From Pseudomonas sp. MYb185 (GTDB taxonomy: Bacteria; Pseudomonadota; Gammaproteobacteria; Pseudomonadales; Pseudomonadaceae), in the NCBI RefSeq assembly GCF_002979975.1, contig NZ_PCQD01000002.1, forward strand, positions 248,001-312,000: 64,000 bases of DNA, written 5' to 3'. The notes beneath the pieces were generated by a model. The model was given only the letters and a program-made list of their open reading frames with translations. It was not told the DNA's origin and made no database searches. Below, one piece after another: positions 17,345-25,884 of this stretch. The stretch's first letter is position 1. Each line of letters begins with the position of its first letter. Position numbers and translations under genes: made by a program.

Positions 17345-18961
17345 TCATACAGAGTATGAAGCGCTTTCTTCCTCCTGCAGCTGGCGGGCCAGCAGCAACT
17401 TGTCCACCTTGTTCGAAGCGTTGGTGGGCAACTGGTCAAAGAACTCCACCCGCCGCGGCACCTTGTAGTTGGCCATCCGCTCCCGGCTCCAGGCGATCAG
17501 CGCCGGTGCGTCCAGGGCCTCGCCCTGGCGCAGCACCACGCAGGCGCAGCCAACCTCGCCCATACGCTCATCCGGCACGCCCAGCACCGCCACCTGGGCG
17601 ATGGCCGGATGCTCGCTCAGGGCCGCCTCGATCTCCGCCGGGTAGCAGTTGAAGCCGCCGACGATGAACATGTCCTTGAGCCGGCCGGTGATGCGCAGGT
17701 TGCCCTGCTCGTCCAGGCTGCCGATGTCGCCGGTGTGCAGCCAGCCCTGCTCATCAAAGGTGCTGCGGGTGGCCTCGGGGTCGCCGAAATAGCCCTGCAT
17801 CAGGTGGAAGCCACGCAGGCAGATCTCGCCGTTGTGCCCCGCTGCTACCGGCTGTCCCTGCGGGTCGAGGATCGCCAGCTCGGTACCGGGAATCGGCCGG
17901 CCGCTGGTGCCGGCAATGATCTCGGCCGAATCGTCCGGGTCGCAGATGGTGGCCAGCCCACCGCATTCGGTCAGGCCATAGGCGGTGGTGACCACCGCGC
18001 AGCCCAGCCCCTTGCGGATGCGCTGGATGAGCACCGGCGGGATGGTCGAGGCGCCGGTCACCGCCACCCGCAGGCTGGACAGGTCCTTGCGCCCCAGCTC
18101 GGGGTGATCGAGCATCGACAGGTACAGGGTCGGCGGCCCGGGCAGCACGGTGATGCGCTCCTCGGCCACCCGCCGGAACACCTCGTCGGCGTCGAATACC
18201 GGCTGCGGCAGGATGGTCGCCCCGCCAAGCAGGCAGGTCAGCCAGCCTGCCTTGTAGCCGAAGGAATGGAAGAACGGATTGACGATCAGGTAGCGATCCC
18301 CGGGCACCAGCCCGATGATCCGTACATATTCATTGAAGGCGCGCAGGGACGGGCCATGGGCACACATGACACCCTTGGACTTGCCGGTGGTGCCCGAGGT
18401 GAACAGCAGGTCCGACAGGTCCGTGGGGGCAATCGACCGGGCACTGGCCAGCGCCTGCTCCAGCGGCACCTCATTGGCTGCGGCAAGAAAGTCCGCCAGA
18501 CTCTGGTCACCCGCCCGCTGCGGCTCGGCATCCAGTACCACCAGGCGCTCGAGGGTCGCCGGGCGGTGCTGGTTGAGCATCGCCGGGTAATCGGTACCGA
18601 GGAACTGCCCCTGCACGAAGGCCAGCCGGGCACCACTGCGGGCCACTATGTCCGCCGCTTCGGCGCCCTTCATGCGGGTATTGAGCGGCACCAGCACCGC
18701 CCCGGCGGCCTGCAGGCCGACCGCCAGCACCACCCAGTCAATGCTGTTGGGCGCCCAGATCACTACCCGGTCGCCCTGGGTGATGCCGGCTGCCAGCAGC
18801 GCCCGGGTCACTCGCAGCATGTGCTCGGGCAGCTCGGCGTAGCTGATCCGCCGCTCACCGTCTTCCAGCGCCAGGCGCTGGCCATGGCGTTCGGCCGCTT
18901 CCAGCACCAGCGCCGGGATGGACGCGGGCAGATCTTCAAAGCTCGGGAATACACTGGCCAT
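17345..18961 (-). CDS. fadD3: FadD3-like acyl-CoA synthetase (HIP-CoA ligase)
   Basis: A 538-residue member of the AMP-binding superfamily with P-loop LLFTSGTTGKSKGVM, VNPFFHSFGYKAGWLTCLL, TAYGLTECGGLATIC, GWLHTGDIGSL, GRLKDMFIVGGFNCYPAEIE and the C-terminal lysine region NASNKVDKLLL. The stretch from the P-loop to FNCYPAEIE is strongly like mycobacterial FadD3, which adds CoA to the C/D-ring propanoate (HIP) left after A/B-ring removal. Its place after hsaA, kstD and kshB fits that role. The start is the ATG at 18961, 19 nt after the kshB stop; a GTG at 18976 is possible but has no ribosome site. Confidence 0.85.
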   Translation of the reverse strand: MASVFPSFEDLPASIPALVLEAAERHGQRLALEDGERRISYAELPEHMLRVTRALLAAGITQGDRVVIWAPNSIDWVVLAVGLQAAGAVLVPLNTRMKGAEAADIVARSGARLAFVQGQFLGTDYPAMLNQHRPATLERLVVLDAEPQRAGDQSLADFLAAANEVPLEQALASARSIAPTDLSDLLFTSGTTGKSKGVMCAHGPSLRAFNEYVRIIGLVPGDRYLIVNPFFHSFGYKAGWLTCLLGGATILPQPVFDADEVFRRVAEERITVLPGPPTLYLSMLDHPELGRKDLSSLRVAVTGASTIPPVLIQRIRKGLGCAVVTTAYGLTECGGLATICDPDDSAEIIAGTSGRPIPGTELAILDPQGQPVAAGHNGEICLRGFHLMQGYFGDPEATRSTFDEQGWLHTGDIGSLDEQGNLRITGRLKDMFIVGGFNCYPAEIEAALSEHPAIAQVAVLGVPDERMGEVGCACVVLRQGEALDAPALIAWSRERMANYKVPRRVEFFDQLPTNASNKVDKLLLARQLQEEESASYSV

Positions 18962-18980
18962 GACTCGTTGTCTCACTTGT

Positions 18981-20015
18981 TCAGTCGGGGAAACGCAGGT
19001 GCACCCGGTCGCTGGTGGCTACCGCCTGGCAAGCCAGGGTCCAACCCTCGTTCAACTCCTGCTGGTCGAGCGCGTCGTTGTTCAGCAGGTCCACGGTGCC
19101 GTCGACCAGGGTGCACATGCAGGAAGCGCAGGAACCGACCAGGCAGGAATGCGGCGGCTGCAGCCCTTCCCGGCGCATGGCAGCGAGCAGCAACTCGCCC
19201 TGCTCGCAGTCGATTTCGTGGGTACTGCCGTCCAGCTCCACCACCAGCCGGGTGGCCGCAGCGCCGAGGTGTTCCACCACGGAAACGCTGGGCTGCTCGC
19301 TTTCGCTGGGCAGGGAGACAAAGCGCTCCACGTGTACCGCCCGGCTCGGCAGACCGGCCACGCCGAGGGCCTCGACGCAGGCATCCATGAAGGGCCCAGG
19401 CCCGCAGATGAAGGCCTCGGCGTGCTCGAAGCCGGCCGCCAACTGGGCCAGCTGCGGCACGCTCGGCAGGCCCTGCACGCTGTTCAGCCAGTGCACCACC
19501 TGCAACCGCTCGGGATACTCGCGTACCAGCCCCTGCAGCAGCTCGCTGAAGATCACCGATTTTTCGTCGCGGTTGGCATAGACCAACCGGATGCGGCCCT
19601 GGGCCTGACTGAGCACCGAGCGCAGGATCGACAGCACCGGGGTGATGCCGCTGCCGCCGGCAAACAGCAGGAAGTCGCCGTCCAGGCTGCGGGGCACGAA
19701 CACCCCTGCGGGCGCCAGCACCTGCAGCCGATCGCCGGGCTTGACCTGATCGCACAGCCAGTTGGAGCCGCGCCCGTCGTCGACCCGCTTGACCGTCACC
19801 CGCAGGTTTTCCGCGGCAAAGGGCGAGCTGGACAGCGAGTAGCAGCGCGGTAGCCAGTCCTCGCCATGGGGAATGCGCAGGGTCAAAAACTGCCCAGGGC
19901 GATAGCGGAAGCGCTCGGCCAGTTCCGGTGGCACTGCCAACTCGAAGGAGCAGCTGTCATGGGTCTCGGCGATGACCGCGGTCACCGTCAGGGAGATATA
20001 GTCGGGCGTTGTCAT
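18981..20015 (-). CDS. kshB: KshB-like reductase of 3-ketosteroid 9alpha-hydroxylase
   Basis: A 344-residue ferredoxin-NAD reductase. The FAD site is RCYSLSSSP (57-65), the NAD site begins GGSGITP (120-126), and the C-terminal plant-type [2Fe-2S] domain has Cys291, Cys296, Cys299 and Cys329. This FAD, NAD, 2Fe-2S order is that of KshB and related class IA-like reductases. It would pass electrons from NADH to the Rieske oxygenase KshA, encoded about 20 kb away at 39868. Its ATG almost touches the SDR stop (1 bp apart). Other oxygenases could use it, but none is encoded in the window. Confidence 0.85.
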   Translation of the reverse strand: MTTPDYISLTVTAVIAETHDSCSFELAVPPELAERFRYRPGQFLTLRIPHGEDWLPRCYSLSSSPFAAENLRVTVKRVDDGRGSNWLCDQVKPGDRLQVLAPAGVFVPRSLDGDFLLFAGGSGITPVLSILRSVLSQAQGRIRLVYANRDEKSVIFSELLQGLVREYPERLQVVHWLNSVQGLPSVPQLAQLAAGFEHAEAFICGPGPFMDACVEALGVAGLPSRAVHVERFVSLPSESEQPSVSVVEHLGAAATRLVVELDGSTHEIDCEQGELLLAAMRREGLQPPHSCLVGSCASCMCTLVDGTVDLLNNDALDQQELNEGWTLACQAVATSDRVHLRFPD

Positions 20016-20016
20016 A

Positions 20017-20781
20017 TCAGATACTCATCACGAATTGTCCACTGTCGACCCGCAGCTCGATGCCGTTGACCGCGCGGGCCTCGTCCGCTGCCAGGTACAG
20101 CACCGCATCGGCCACATCCTCGGGCAGGCAGGCACGGTTCATCGGGTCGTGGTCGATGGTCAGCAGGACCGGATCAATGCCCTTCGGATAGCTACCCCGA
20201 GTCATGGGTGTCATGACGCCGTCCGGGTGCACCGAGTTGCAGCGGATACGGTACTTCTGTCGCCGGCAATGCACCGCCACGCTGCGCGTCAGCGCCGCCA
20301 CCGCGCCCTTGCTGGCACCGTAGGCCATATAGTCGTCGCGGGCCGCCAGCGCGGCGATCGAGGAAATATTCACGATCGAGCCGCCACCACCGCTTTCCTT
20401 CATCAGCGCGATGGCGGTCTGGCAGCCGAGGAATACGCTGTCGGCATTGACCCGCAACAGCTTGTGCCACTGCTCCAGGGTCGCATCCTCGATGCTGCCA
20501 GGGATCAGGATGCCGGCGTTATTGACCAGCACGTCCAGACGCTGGAAGCGTTCACGCACCAGCTCGGCCAACGCCTGCCAGTCGGCCGGGGCGCTGACGT
20601 CCTGGCGCATGAACAGCACACTGGCGCCCAGCTCTGCAGCGACGCGCTCGCCATCAGTGGCATTCAGGTCGGTCATGATGACCCTCGCACCCTCGGCGAC
20701 GAAGCGCCGTACTGTGGCCTCGCCGATACCACTGGCGGCGCCGGTGACCACCGCCGTCTTGTTGATCAGTCGATTGCTCAT
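20017..20781 (-). CDS. 3beta/17beta-hydroxysteroid dehydrogenase-like SDR
   Basis: A 254-residue SDR. The cofactor motif is TGAASGIG (13-20), and the active site has Ser140/141, Tyr154 and Lys158. The stretches VLVNNAGILIPG, SVFLGCQTAIALMKE, GASKGAVAALTR and RCNSVHPDGVMTPM closely follow the classical Comamonas testosteroni 3beta/17beta-HSD. It would oxidise 3beta- or 17beta-hydroxyls of steroids with NAD. The ATG at 20781 has AGGAGG 6 nt upstream; another ATG at 20796 overlaps the kstD stop. The operon position between kstD and kshB supports a steroid substrate. Confidence 0.8.
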   Translation of the reverse strand: MSNRLINKTAVVTGAASGIGEATVRRFVAEGARVIMTDLNATDGERVAAELGASVLFMRQDVSAPADWQALAELVRERFQRLDVLVNNAGILIPGSIEDATLEQWHKLLRVNADSVFLGCQTAIALMKESGGGGSIVNISSIAALAARDDYMAYGASKGAVAALTRSVAVHCRRQKYRIRCNSVHPDGVMTPMTRGSYPKGIDPVLLTIDHDPMNRACLPEDVADAVLYLAADEARAVNGIELRVDSGQFVMSI

Positions 20782-20795
20782 CCACGTCCTCCTCA

Positions 20796-22508
20796 TTATT
20801 GCTGCGCTGCATGCAGCGCAGCAACGTAGCCGAATGTCATGGCCGGCCCCAGGGTGCCGCCGGCACCGGGATAGGTAGTGCCCATCACCGAGGATGAGGT
20901 ATTGCCGATGGCGTACAACCCGGCGATCGGCTGGCCGGACTGGTGCAGGACCTGGGCCTGGGCATTGGTCAGCAGCCCACCCTTGGTGCCGATGTCCCCG
21001 GCATACATGGGCATGGCGTAGAAGGGCCCTTTCTCCAGCGGTGCCAGACAGGGGTTGGGACTGACATTGCTGTCACCGTAATAGCGGTCGAAGACGTTGC
21101 CACCCCGGTCGAAGTCCTCGTCCTTGCCGCTGCGGGCAAAGCCGTTGACCCGCTGTACCGTGGCCTTGAGGCCGGCGGCATCGACACCGATCTGCCCGGC
21201 CAGCTCATCCAGCGAGTCAGCCTTGTAGTAGACGTTGTTCAGCCAGTTCTTGCGCAGGCGGCTGTCGGGCATGATCTGCGCCGGCATCAGCGGCCCCATG
21301 GCATAGTTGAAGCGAAACTTGCTGTCGAAGACAACCCAGCCGGGAATGCTCTTCCCGCCCGTTTCAGCCTGATCACGGTACATGGCATCAACGAATTCCA
21401 GGTAGGCTATCGCCTCGTTGACGAAGCGCTTGCCCTGTTGGTTGACCACGATCGCACCGGGGAAGGCGCGCTCGGCGAATACCCCGCGGGCGCGGTCTTC
21501 GCCAGGCACCAGCAGGCTTGGTGCCCACCAACCCCAATCCATCAGGTCGGTAGCCGCACCCAGTTGCTGGGCCGCCTCCAGCGCTGCGCCAGTATTGCCA
21601 CCGGCGGGTGTGGCGCTCCAGGTCACCTTAGTCGGCTGCGGCAGGTACTTGTCGCGCAGCGCCTGGTTCTGCTCGAAGCCGCCAGCACCGAGTATCACGC
21701 CCTTGCGCGCCTGCAGGCGCTGCAACTGTCCATCGCGCTCGACCACCACGCCGCAGACCCGACCATCCTCCTCGACCAGCTCGCGGAAGTCGGTATTCAG
21801 CCACAGGGGCACCTTCCTATCCAGCAGAGAGGCACGCAGGCTGGCGACCAACGAGCTGCCCAACGCCGCCCGGCGATCACGCTTGCTGTTGGTCTTCTTG
21901 CGCCAGCCGAAATCCAGCTTGTAGCGCAGCATCATCCACAACACCATCAACCGCCAGCCCCGGGTCTTGGACATGGCCTTGTGCGCATCCCGGGCAGTCC
22001 AGGAAATACGCCCCATCAGCAGGTTGCCCGGCGAGGCTTCACGCAGGTTCGGCAGTTCATCGCCAAGCTGGCTGAGATCGAACAGCTCCGGGTCCAGGCT
22101 GCGCCCACCCGGCAGCGCGCCCGGCAGGTGCTGGTAATAATCCGGATACTTGTCGGCCACGGCGTAACGGACGCGGCTGTGCTTTTCCAGCCAGCGGATC
22201 ATTTCCGGTGCCTTGTCCAGGTAGGTACGCAGGCGCTGCTCGTCCACCCGGTCACCGACCGCCGCCTTGAGATAGGTCCAGGCCAGCTCTTCGCTGTCGT
22301 TACCGCCGATGGCCTTGAAATAGTGGTTGTTGGGAATCCAGATACCCCCTCCCGACAGCGCCGAGGTGCCGCCGTACTGTGCACTCTTCTCCACCACCAG
22401 GACCGACAGTCCCTGGTCGGCGGCAACCACCGCGGCAGTCATCGCACCGGCGCCCGAGCCCACCACTATCAGATCATATACTGCGTTGAAATCATTGTTG
22501 TTATGCAT
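20796..22508 (-). CDS. kstD: 3-ketosteroid dehydrogenase (KstD/TesH-like)
   Basis: A 570-residue flavoprotein. The FAD motif is VVGSGAGAMTAAVVAADQG (from residue 15), followed by YGGTSALSGGGIWIPNN. Near the C-terminus it has the YPGAGGTLGPAMTFGY motif (Tyr546 to Gly550) that holds the catalytic Tyr and Gly of 3-ketosteroid delta1-dehydrogenases. The long insertion with LDFGWRKK resembles the proteobacterial TesH type. The reaction introduces the C1-C2 double bond of 4-androstene-3,17-dione-type compounds, which with KshAB opens ring B. A delta4(5alpha)-dehydrogenase specificity cannot be fully excluded from sequence. Confidence 0.85.
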   Translation of the reverse strand: MHNNNDFNAVYDLIVVGSGAGAMTAAVVAADQGLSVLVVEKSAQYGGTSALSGGGIWIPNNHYFKAIGGNDSEELAWTYLKAAVGDRVDEQRLRTYLDKAPEMIRWLEKHSRVRYAVADKYPDYYQHLPGALPGGRSLDPELFDLSQLGDELPNLREASPGNLLMGRISWTARDAHKAMSKTRGWRLMVLWMMLRYKLDFGWRKKTNSKRDRRAALGSSLVASLRASLLDRKVPLWLNTDFRELVEEDGRVCGVVVERDGQLQRLQARKGVILGAGGFEQNQALRDKYLPQPTKVTWSATPAGGNTGAALEAAQQLGAATDLMDWGWWAPSLLVPGEDRARGVFAERAFPGAIVVNQQGKRFVNEAIAYLEFVDAMYRDQAETGGKSIPGWVVFDSKFRFNYAMGPLMPAQIMPDSRLRKNWLNNVYYKADSLDELAGQIGVDAAGLKATVQRVNGFARSGKDEDFDRGGNVFDRYYGDSNVSPNPCLAPLEKGPFYAMPMYAGDIGTKGGLLTNAQAQVLHQSGQPIAGLYAIGNTSSSVMGTTYPGAGGTLGPAMTFGYVAALHAAQQ

Positions 22509-22539
22509 GTCGACACTCGCTGTTGCGGTCCGTGGGAAG

Positions 22540-22563
22540 GCCGCCGACCCGTTGGTCGGCGGC
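22540..22563. other. GC-rich intercistronic hairpin between hsaA and kstD
   Basis: A perfect 10-bp stem, GCCGCCGACC / GGTCGGCGGC, with a 4-nt loop, in the 63-bp gap after the hsaA stop. On the transcribed minus strand it is followed by CTTCCCACGG, with no T run, so it is not a classical terminator. It may stabilise the hsaA part of the mRNA or attenuate readthrough into kstD. Confidence 0.6.
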
Positions 22564-22571
22564 GTCCTGGT

Positions 22572-23765
22572 TCAGACGTAGGGGTCGGGGTTGGGCAGTC
22601 CCAGCTGCACGGCGCCATAGGCACGGGAGAAGGCCGCCACGTTGTTGGAGATGTGCCCGCGGGCCTGGTGCAGGTCGCGGAAGGTCCGCGCCACCGGATT
22701 GGTGTTGTACAGCCCCGAAGCCGCCATGCAGCGCAGCAACTGGTCGACCTTGTCGGCACAGATATTGGTTACATAGGCCGACTGGTAGCGATACAGCAGG
22801 CGGGTTTCCTCATCGGGGAACTCATCACGTTGGGCCAGCCCCATCAGGTGGTCGAAATTGCGTTCCAGCACCAGCTTGAGCTGATCCAGAGTCAGGGTCG
22901 CATCGGCCACCACTTCCTGCGCCAGGGGGTCTTCAGCGGTCTTGCCGCCATGCTTGCCGACATGGCGCTTGGCGTTGTCGCGGAACTCGTTGATCGCCCC
23001 CTGCAGCGCTCCCAGGCAGGAGCTGGAGACCGCGCGGGTGAACACCTGGGCGAAGGGAATGCCGTACAGCGGATTGGTATTGACCAACCGCCCCGGCGTG
23101 GCCTCCATGCTGGTGTTGTTGGTGCGTTGCACCCGGTGGGCGGGCACAAAGGCGTCTTCGACCACGATATCGTGGCTGCCGGTGCCACGCAGGCCCAGCA
23201 CGTCCCAGTTGCGCTCGATGCGGTAATCGCTGGCCGGCACCAGGAAAGTACCGTGCTCGACACCCTCGCCGTTGGCGTCCGGTGGGATGATGCCGCCCAG
23301 CAGGGTCCAGCTGCAGTGCTCGCTGCCGCTGGAGAAGCCCCAGCGACCGCTGATCCGGTAACCACCCTCCGCAGGTGTCACCTTGGCCACCGGCATATAG
23401 GTTGAGCCGACCAGCGTATCGGGGTTCTCACCCCATACATCTTCCTGGGCCTGCAGTGGATAGCGGGCCAGTTGCCAGGGATGCACGCCCATCACCCCAT
23501 AGATCCAGGCGGTGGACATGCAACCCTCGGCCAGCGCCATCTGAATATCGAAGAATCCGCGCGGATCCAGCTCGAAACCGCCGAAGCGCTTCGGCTGCAT
23601 GGCCCGGAACAGTCCTGCTTCCTGCATATCGGCAACGGTCTCGACCGGTACCTTCTGGTCCCGGTCGGCCTGCTCAGCTCGCGCCTTCAGCGCCGGGATC
23701 ATCTGCCGCGCGCTTTCCAGCAATTCGCGTTCTTTTTCACTTCGTTCGCGAGTGACACCCATCAT
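22572..23765 (-). CDS. hsaA: HsaA/TesA2-like flavin-dependent 3-HSA monooxygenase, oxygenase component
   Basis: A 397-residue protein of the acyl-CoA-dehydrogenase-like group D monooxygenases. Diagnostic stretches are MQPKRFGGFELDPRGFF, GGYRISGRWGFSSGSEHCSW, RNWDVLGLRGTGSHDIVVED and QARGHISNNVAAFSRAYGA. HsaA hydroxylates 3-HSA (the phenolic secosteroid) to a catechol using reduced flavin from HsaB, encoded at 27516 on the other strand. The ATG at 23765 has GGAGG 5 nt upstream; a second ATG follows at once. It is the first gene of the minus-strand kstD/kshB/fadD3 operon and has the 19-bp element plus GATAAT upstream. Confidence 0.9.
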   Translation of the reverse strand: MMGVTRERSEKERELLESARQMIPALKARAEQADRDQKVPVETVADMQEAGLFRAMQPKRFGGFELDPRGFFDIQMALAEGCMSTAWIYGVMGVHPWQLARYPLQAQEDVWGENPDTLVGSTYMPVAKVTPAEGGYRISGRWGFSSGSEHCSWTLLGGIIPPDANGEGVEHGTFLVPASDYRIERNWDVLGLRGTGSHDIVVEDAFVPAHRVQRTNNTSMEATPGRLVNTNPLYGIPFAQVFTRAVSSSCLGALQGAINEFRDNAKRHVGKHGGKTAEDPLAQEVVADATLTLDQLKLVLERNFDHLMGLAQRDEFPDEETRLLYRYQSAYVTNICADKVDQLLRCMAASGLYNTNPVARTFRDLHQARGHISNNVAAFSRAYGAVQLGLPNPDPYV

Positions 23766-23814
23766 TTGGTCCTCCAGAGACTCTCCGCAGCGCCTCTATG
23801 CGCGGCTGTTCCTG

Positions 23815-23858
23815 ATTATCTGGAGCGACCCTCAACTACTCATCGTCAAAGCGGACTA
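23815..23858 (-). promoter_or_regulatory. hsaA promoter with operator site 2 and -10 hexamer
   Basis: On the minus strand the element TAGTCCGCTTTGACGATGA occupies 23858-23840. After exactly 19 nt comes GATAAT (23820-23815), five of six matches to the -10 consensus. There is no recognisable -35; the element covers that position. The ATG of hsaA is 75 nt from the element. This is the clearest copy of the shared promoter layout. Confidence 0.65.
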
Positions 23859-23962
23859 TGGTTGAAGTCAGGAGTGAAAAGAGCCTGGCAAGCAGACGGC
23901 GTCGAGAGCGCTCGCCGGATTGCAGTGCCGCGATGCACGCGCCTGCATTACCTGAACTGCCG

Positions 23963-24109
23963 TCGTCGGCGAGCAGGCGCTCGCCAACCCGGGAAGGTAG
24001 CGGGGTGTAGCGCCCCGGTCCGCGCTCGGGCGCTACGCCTGCGGCTGATGGTCGTCGGCGAGCGGGGCTCGCCAACCCGAGACGGGGTGTAGCGCGCCCG
24101 CGCTACGCC
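23963..24109. repeat. Two tandem REP-like composite palindromes
   Basis: Each unit has GTCGTCGGCGAGC..GCTCGCCAACCCG followed by GGGGTGTAGCGC..GCGCTACGCC. In unit 1 the stems are 23968-23974/23979-23985 and 24007-24015/24028-24036. In unit 2 they are 24057-24063/24067-24073 and 24089-24095/24100-24106. A third partial start, TCGGCGAGCAGC, is at 24122. With the hsaA promoter region they fill the 388 bp between hsaA and the chemoreceptor gene; no gene is seen there. Confidence 0.7.
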
Positions 24110-24153
24110 GGGCCGTGACTATCGGCGAGCAGCTGCTTGCTCTTGCCCTTCCA

Positions 24154-25815
24154 TCAACTGGTGCGAAAATGTTGGGCCATGCGTTCCAGTTCACCGGCCA
24201 GGCGTTGCAGCTCGGCGGCAGCGGCCGCACTCTCGGCGGCACTGCCGGACATTTCCTGCACACCACTGGAGACCCCCTCGACACGCACCGCTATTTCTCT
24301 GGTAGCGGCGGACTGGCCCTTGAGCACCTCGGTAATCTCGTTCACCGCGATGATCACCTCACCGGTACCGGCACGGATCTGCGCCACCGAGCCGTCAGCC
24401 TCGCGCGCCAGCTCGACACCCGCCTGCACCCTGCCGACCGTCTGCTGCAGGCCGGCGGCCACGGCGCGGGTACCACTCTGCACCTGCTTGACCGTCTCGG
24501 CGATTTCCAGGGTCGATTGCGAGGTCCGTTCGGCCAACTGCCGCACCTCGGTGGCCACCACGGCGAATCCCCGTCCCATGTCACCGGCTCGAGCCGCCTC
24601 GATGGCGGCGTTCAGCGACAGCAGGTTGGTCTGTTCGGCCACCTCGTTGATCACCTGGATCACGCTGCCGATCTGCGCCGAGAAGCGCTCCAGATCCTGC
24701 ATGTGCTCGGCGGTCTGCTGCACGGCACCGGCGATATCGGTCATCTCTGCGGTCATGCGCTGGATCAGCGCCTCGCTCTGGCTGGAGCGCGCCGCGGCCT
24801 GCTCGGTGATCTGCCGCGTCGCTTCGGCATGGCTGCCCACCTCATCGATGGATACTGACAACTCCTCCACCGCCGAGGACATGCTGATCACCGCATCGGA
24901 CTGCTGCTGCGCCATGCGTGAGGCGCCATCGGACAGACCCGACAGGCGTACCGAGGAACTGCCAAGCAGTGTCACCTGCTCACGCACGCCACCAATCAAC
25001 TGCCGCAGGTTGCCCTGCATGCGCGCGAACTCGGTCATCAGGTCGGCGATCTCATCGCGGCCACTGATCCGCACCTCGGCCGTCAGATCACCCGCGGCAA
25101 TCGCCCGCGCATGCTCCGATACCGTACCGAAGCCCCGGCGCAGGCGGGCCAGGGTGAGCACCCCGGTAATGCTGCCAAGCACCAGCCCGACAATGGCCAG
25201 GGTCAGATAGATACCCACCGTCACCCGGTAACGCCGTTCAGCCAATAGAAAACCGGCCTCGGCCTTCTGCTGCTGGTGGGTACGCAACGCAGCCAGCGCA
25301 ACCCGCGCCAGGCGCCCTTCCTCGGCCCCCACCTGGAGGAAGGCGCGCATGCCATTGACGCGGAAGTCCTCGATTTCCAGCAGTGCCAGCATGGCGTCCA
25401 GGTCTTCCAGCCAGAGCTGGTAATGCTCCTCGAACACCGCCAGCAGCTGCTGTTCCTGCTCATCCAGCGGGCGCCGGGTGAAAACCGCACGCCGCTCTTC
25501 GATCCGTGCGCTGTTGGCGCGGATTTCTTCCAGATATACGGACATGGCCTGGTCATGGGCAATCGACAGCTTGCCATCAGGGTCATACTGGAAGGCGATC
25601 AGCACCAGACGCCGGTTGTCATCCAGCAGGTGTTCGATCTCGGTGGTCTGGCCGATCACCGTCAATTGCTCGGCCTGCACCGCACGCAGGCTGTCACGGG
25701 AAGACTGCAGGCCGTACCAGCCCAGGCCAACCGCGGTATAGAACAGGGCACTGGCGAGCCCGGCCCAGAGCAGCAAGCGGGCGGCAATAGTCATACGCAA
25801 ATGAATTCGGGGCAT
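24154..25815 (-). CDS. Methyl-accepting chemotaxis protein with four-helix-bundle-type sensor
   Basis: A 553-residue receptor. TM1 is near residues 8-32, a periplasmic helical region of about 160 residues follows (4HB-like, with many Glu/Gln heptads), then TM2 near 195-220, a HAMP domain and the methyl-accepting domain with the tip [36 protein letters not shown]. The ATG at 25815 follows GGGAGG with 8-nt spacing. The gene lies 69 bp after an aldehyde dehydrogenase gene and faces the hsaB operon, so it may mediate taxis toward steroids or their products. The ligand is not known. No CheW-binding pentapeptide (NWETF type) is seen at the C-terminus. Confidence 0.85.
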   Translation of the reverse strand: MPRIHLRMTIAARLLLWAGLASALFYTAVGLGWYGLQSSRDSLRAVQAEQLTVIGQTTEIEHLLDDNRRLVLIAFQYDPDGKLSIAHDQAMSVYLEEIRANSARIEERRAVFTRRPLDEQEQQLLAVFEEHYQLWLEDLDAMLALLEIEDFRVNGMRAFLQVGAEEGRLARVALAALRTHQQQKAEAGFLLAERRYRVTVGIYLTLAIVGLVLGSITGVLTLARLRRGFGTVSEHARAIAAGDLTAEVRISGRDEIADLMTEFARMQGNLRQLIGGVREQVTLLGSSSVRLSGLSDGASRMAQQQSDAVISMSSAVEELSVSIDEVGSHAEATRQITEQAAARSSQSEALIQRMTAEMTDIAGAVQQTAEHMQDLERFSAQIGSVIQVINEVAEQTNLLSLNAAIEAARAGDMGRGFAVVATEVRQLAERTSQSTLEIAETVKQVQSGTRAVAAGLQQTVGRVQAGVELAREADGSVAQIRAGTGEVIIAVNEITEVLKGQSAATREIAVRVEGVSSGVQEMSGSAAESAAAAAELQRLAGELERMAQHFRTS

Positions 25816-25884
25816 GGTGTGGCCTCCCAGCCAGGCATGCACAGCTCCCCTGTCCAGGGGAGCCGGAAGGTCAGAACAGCGAAA

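Noticed and set aside
20943-23405. 820-codon open frame on the plus strand opposite kstD and hsaA
   Set aside because: It lies fully antisense to two well-supported genes. Its product is low-complexity (Gln, His, Arg, Gly-rich) without a domain, as expected from the third-position GC bias of this genome.
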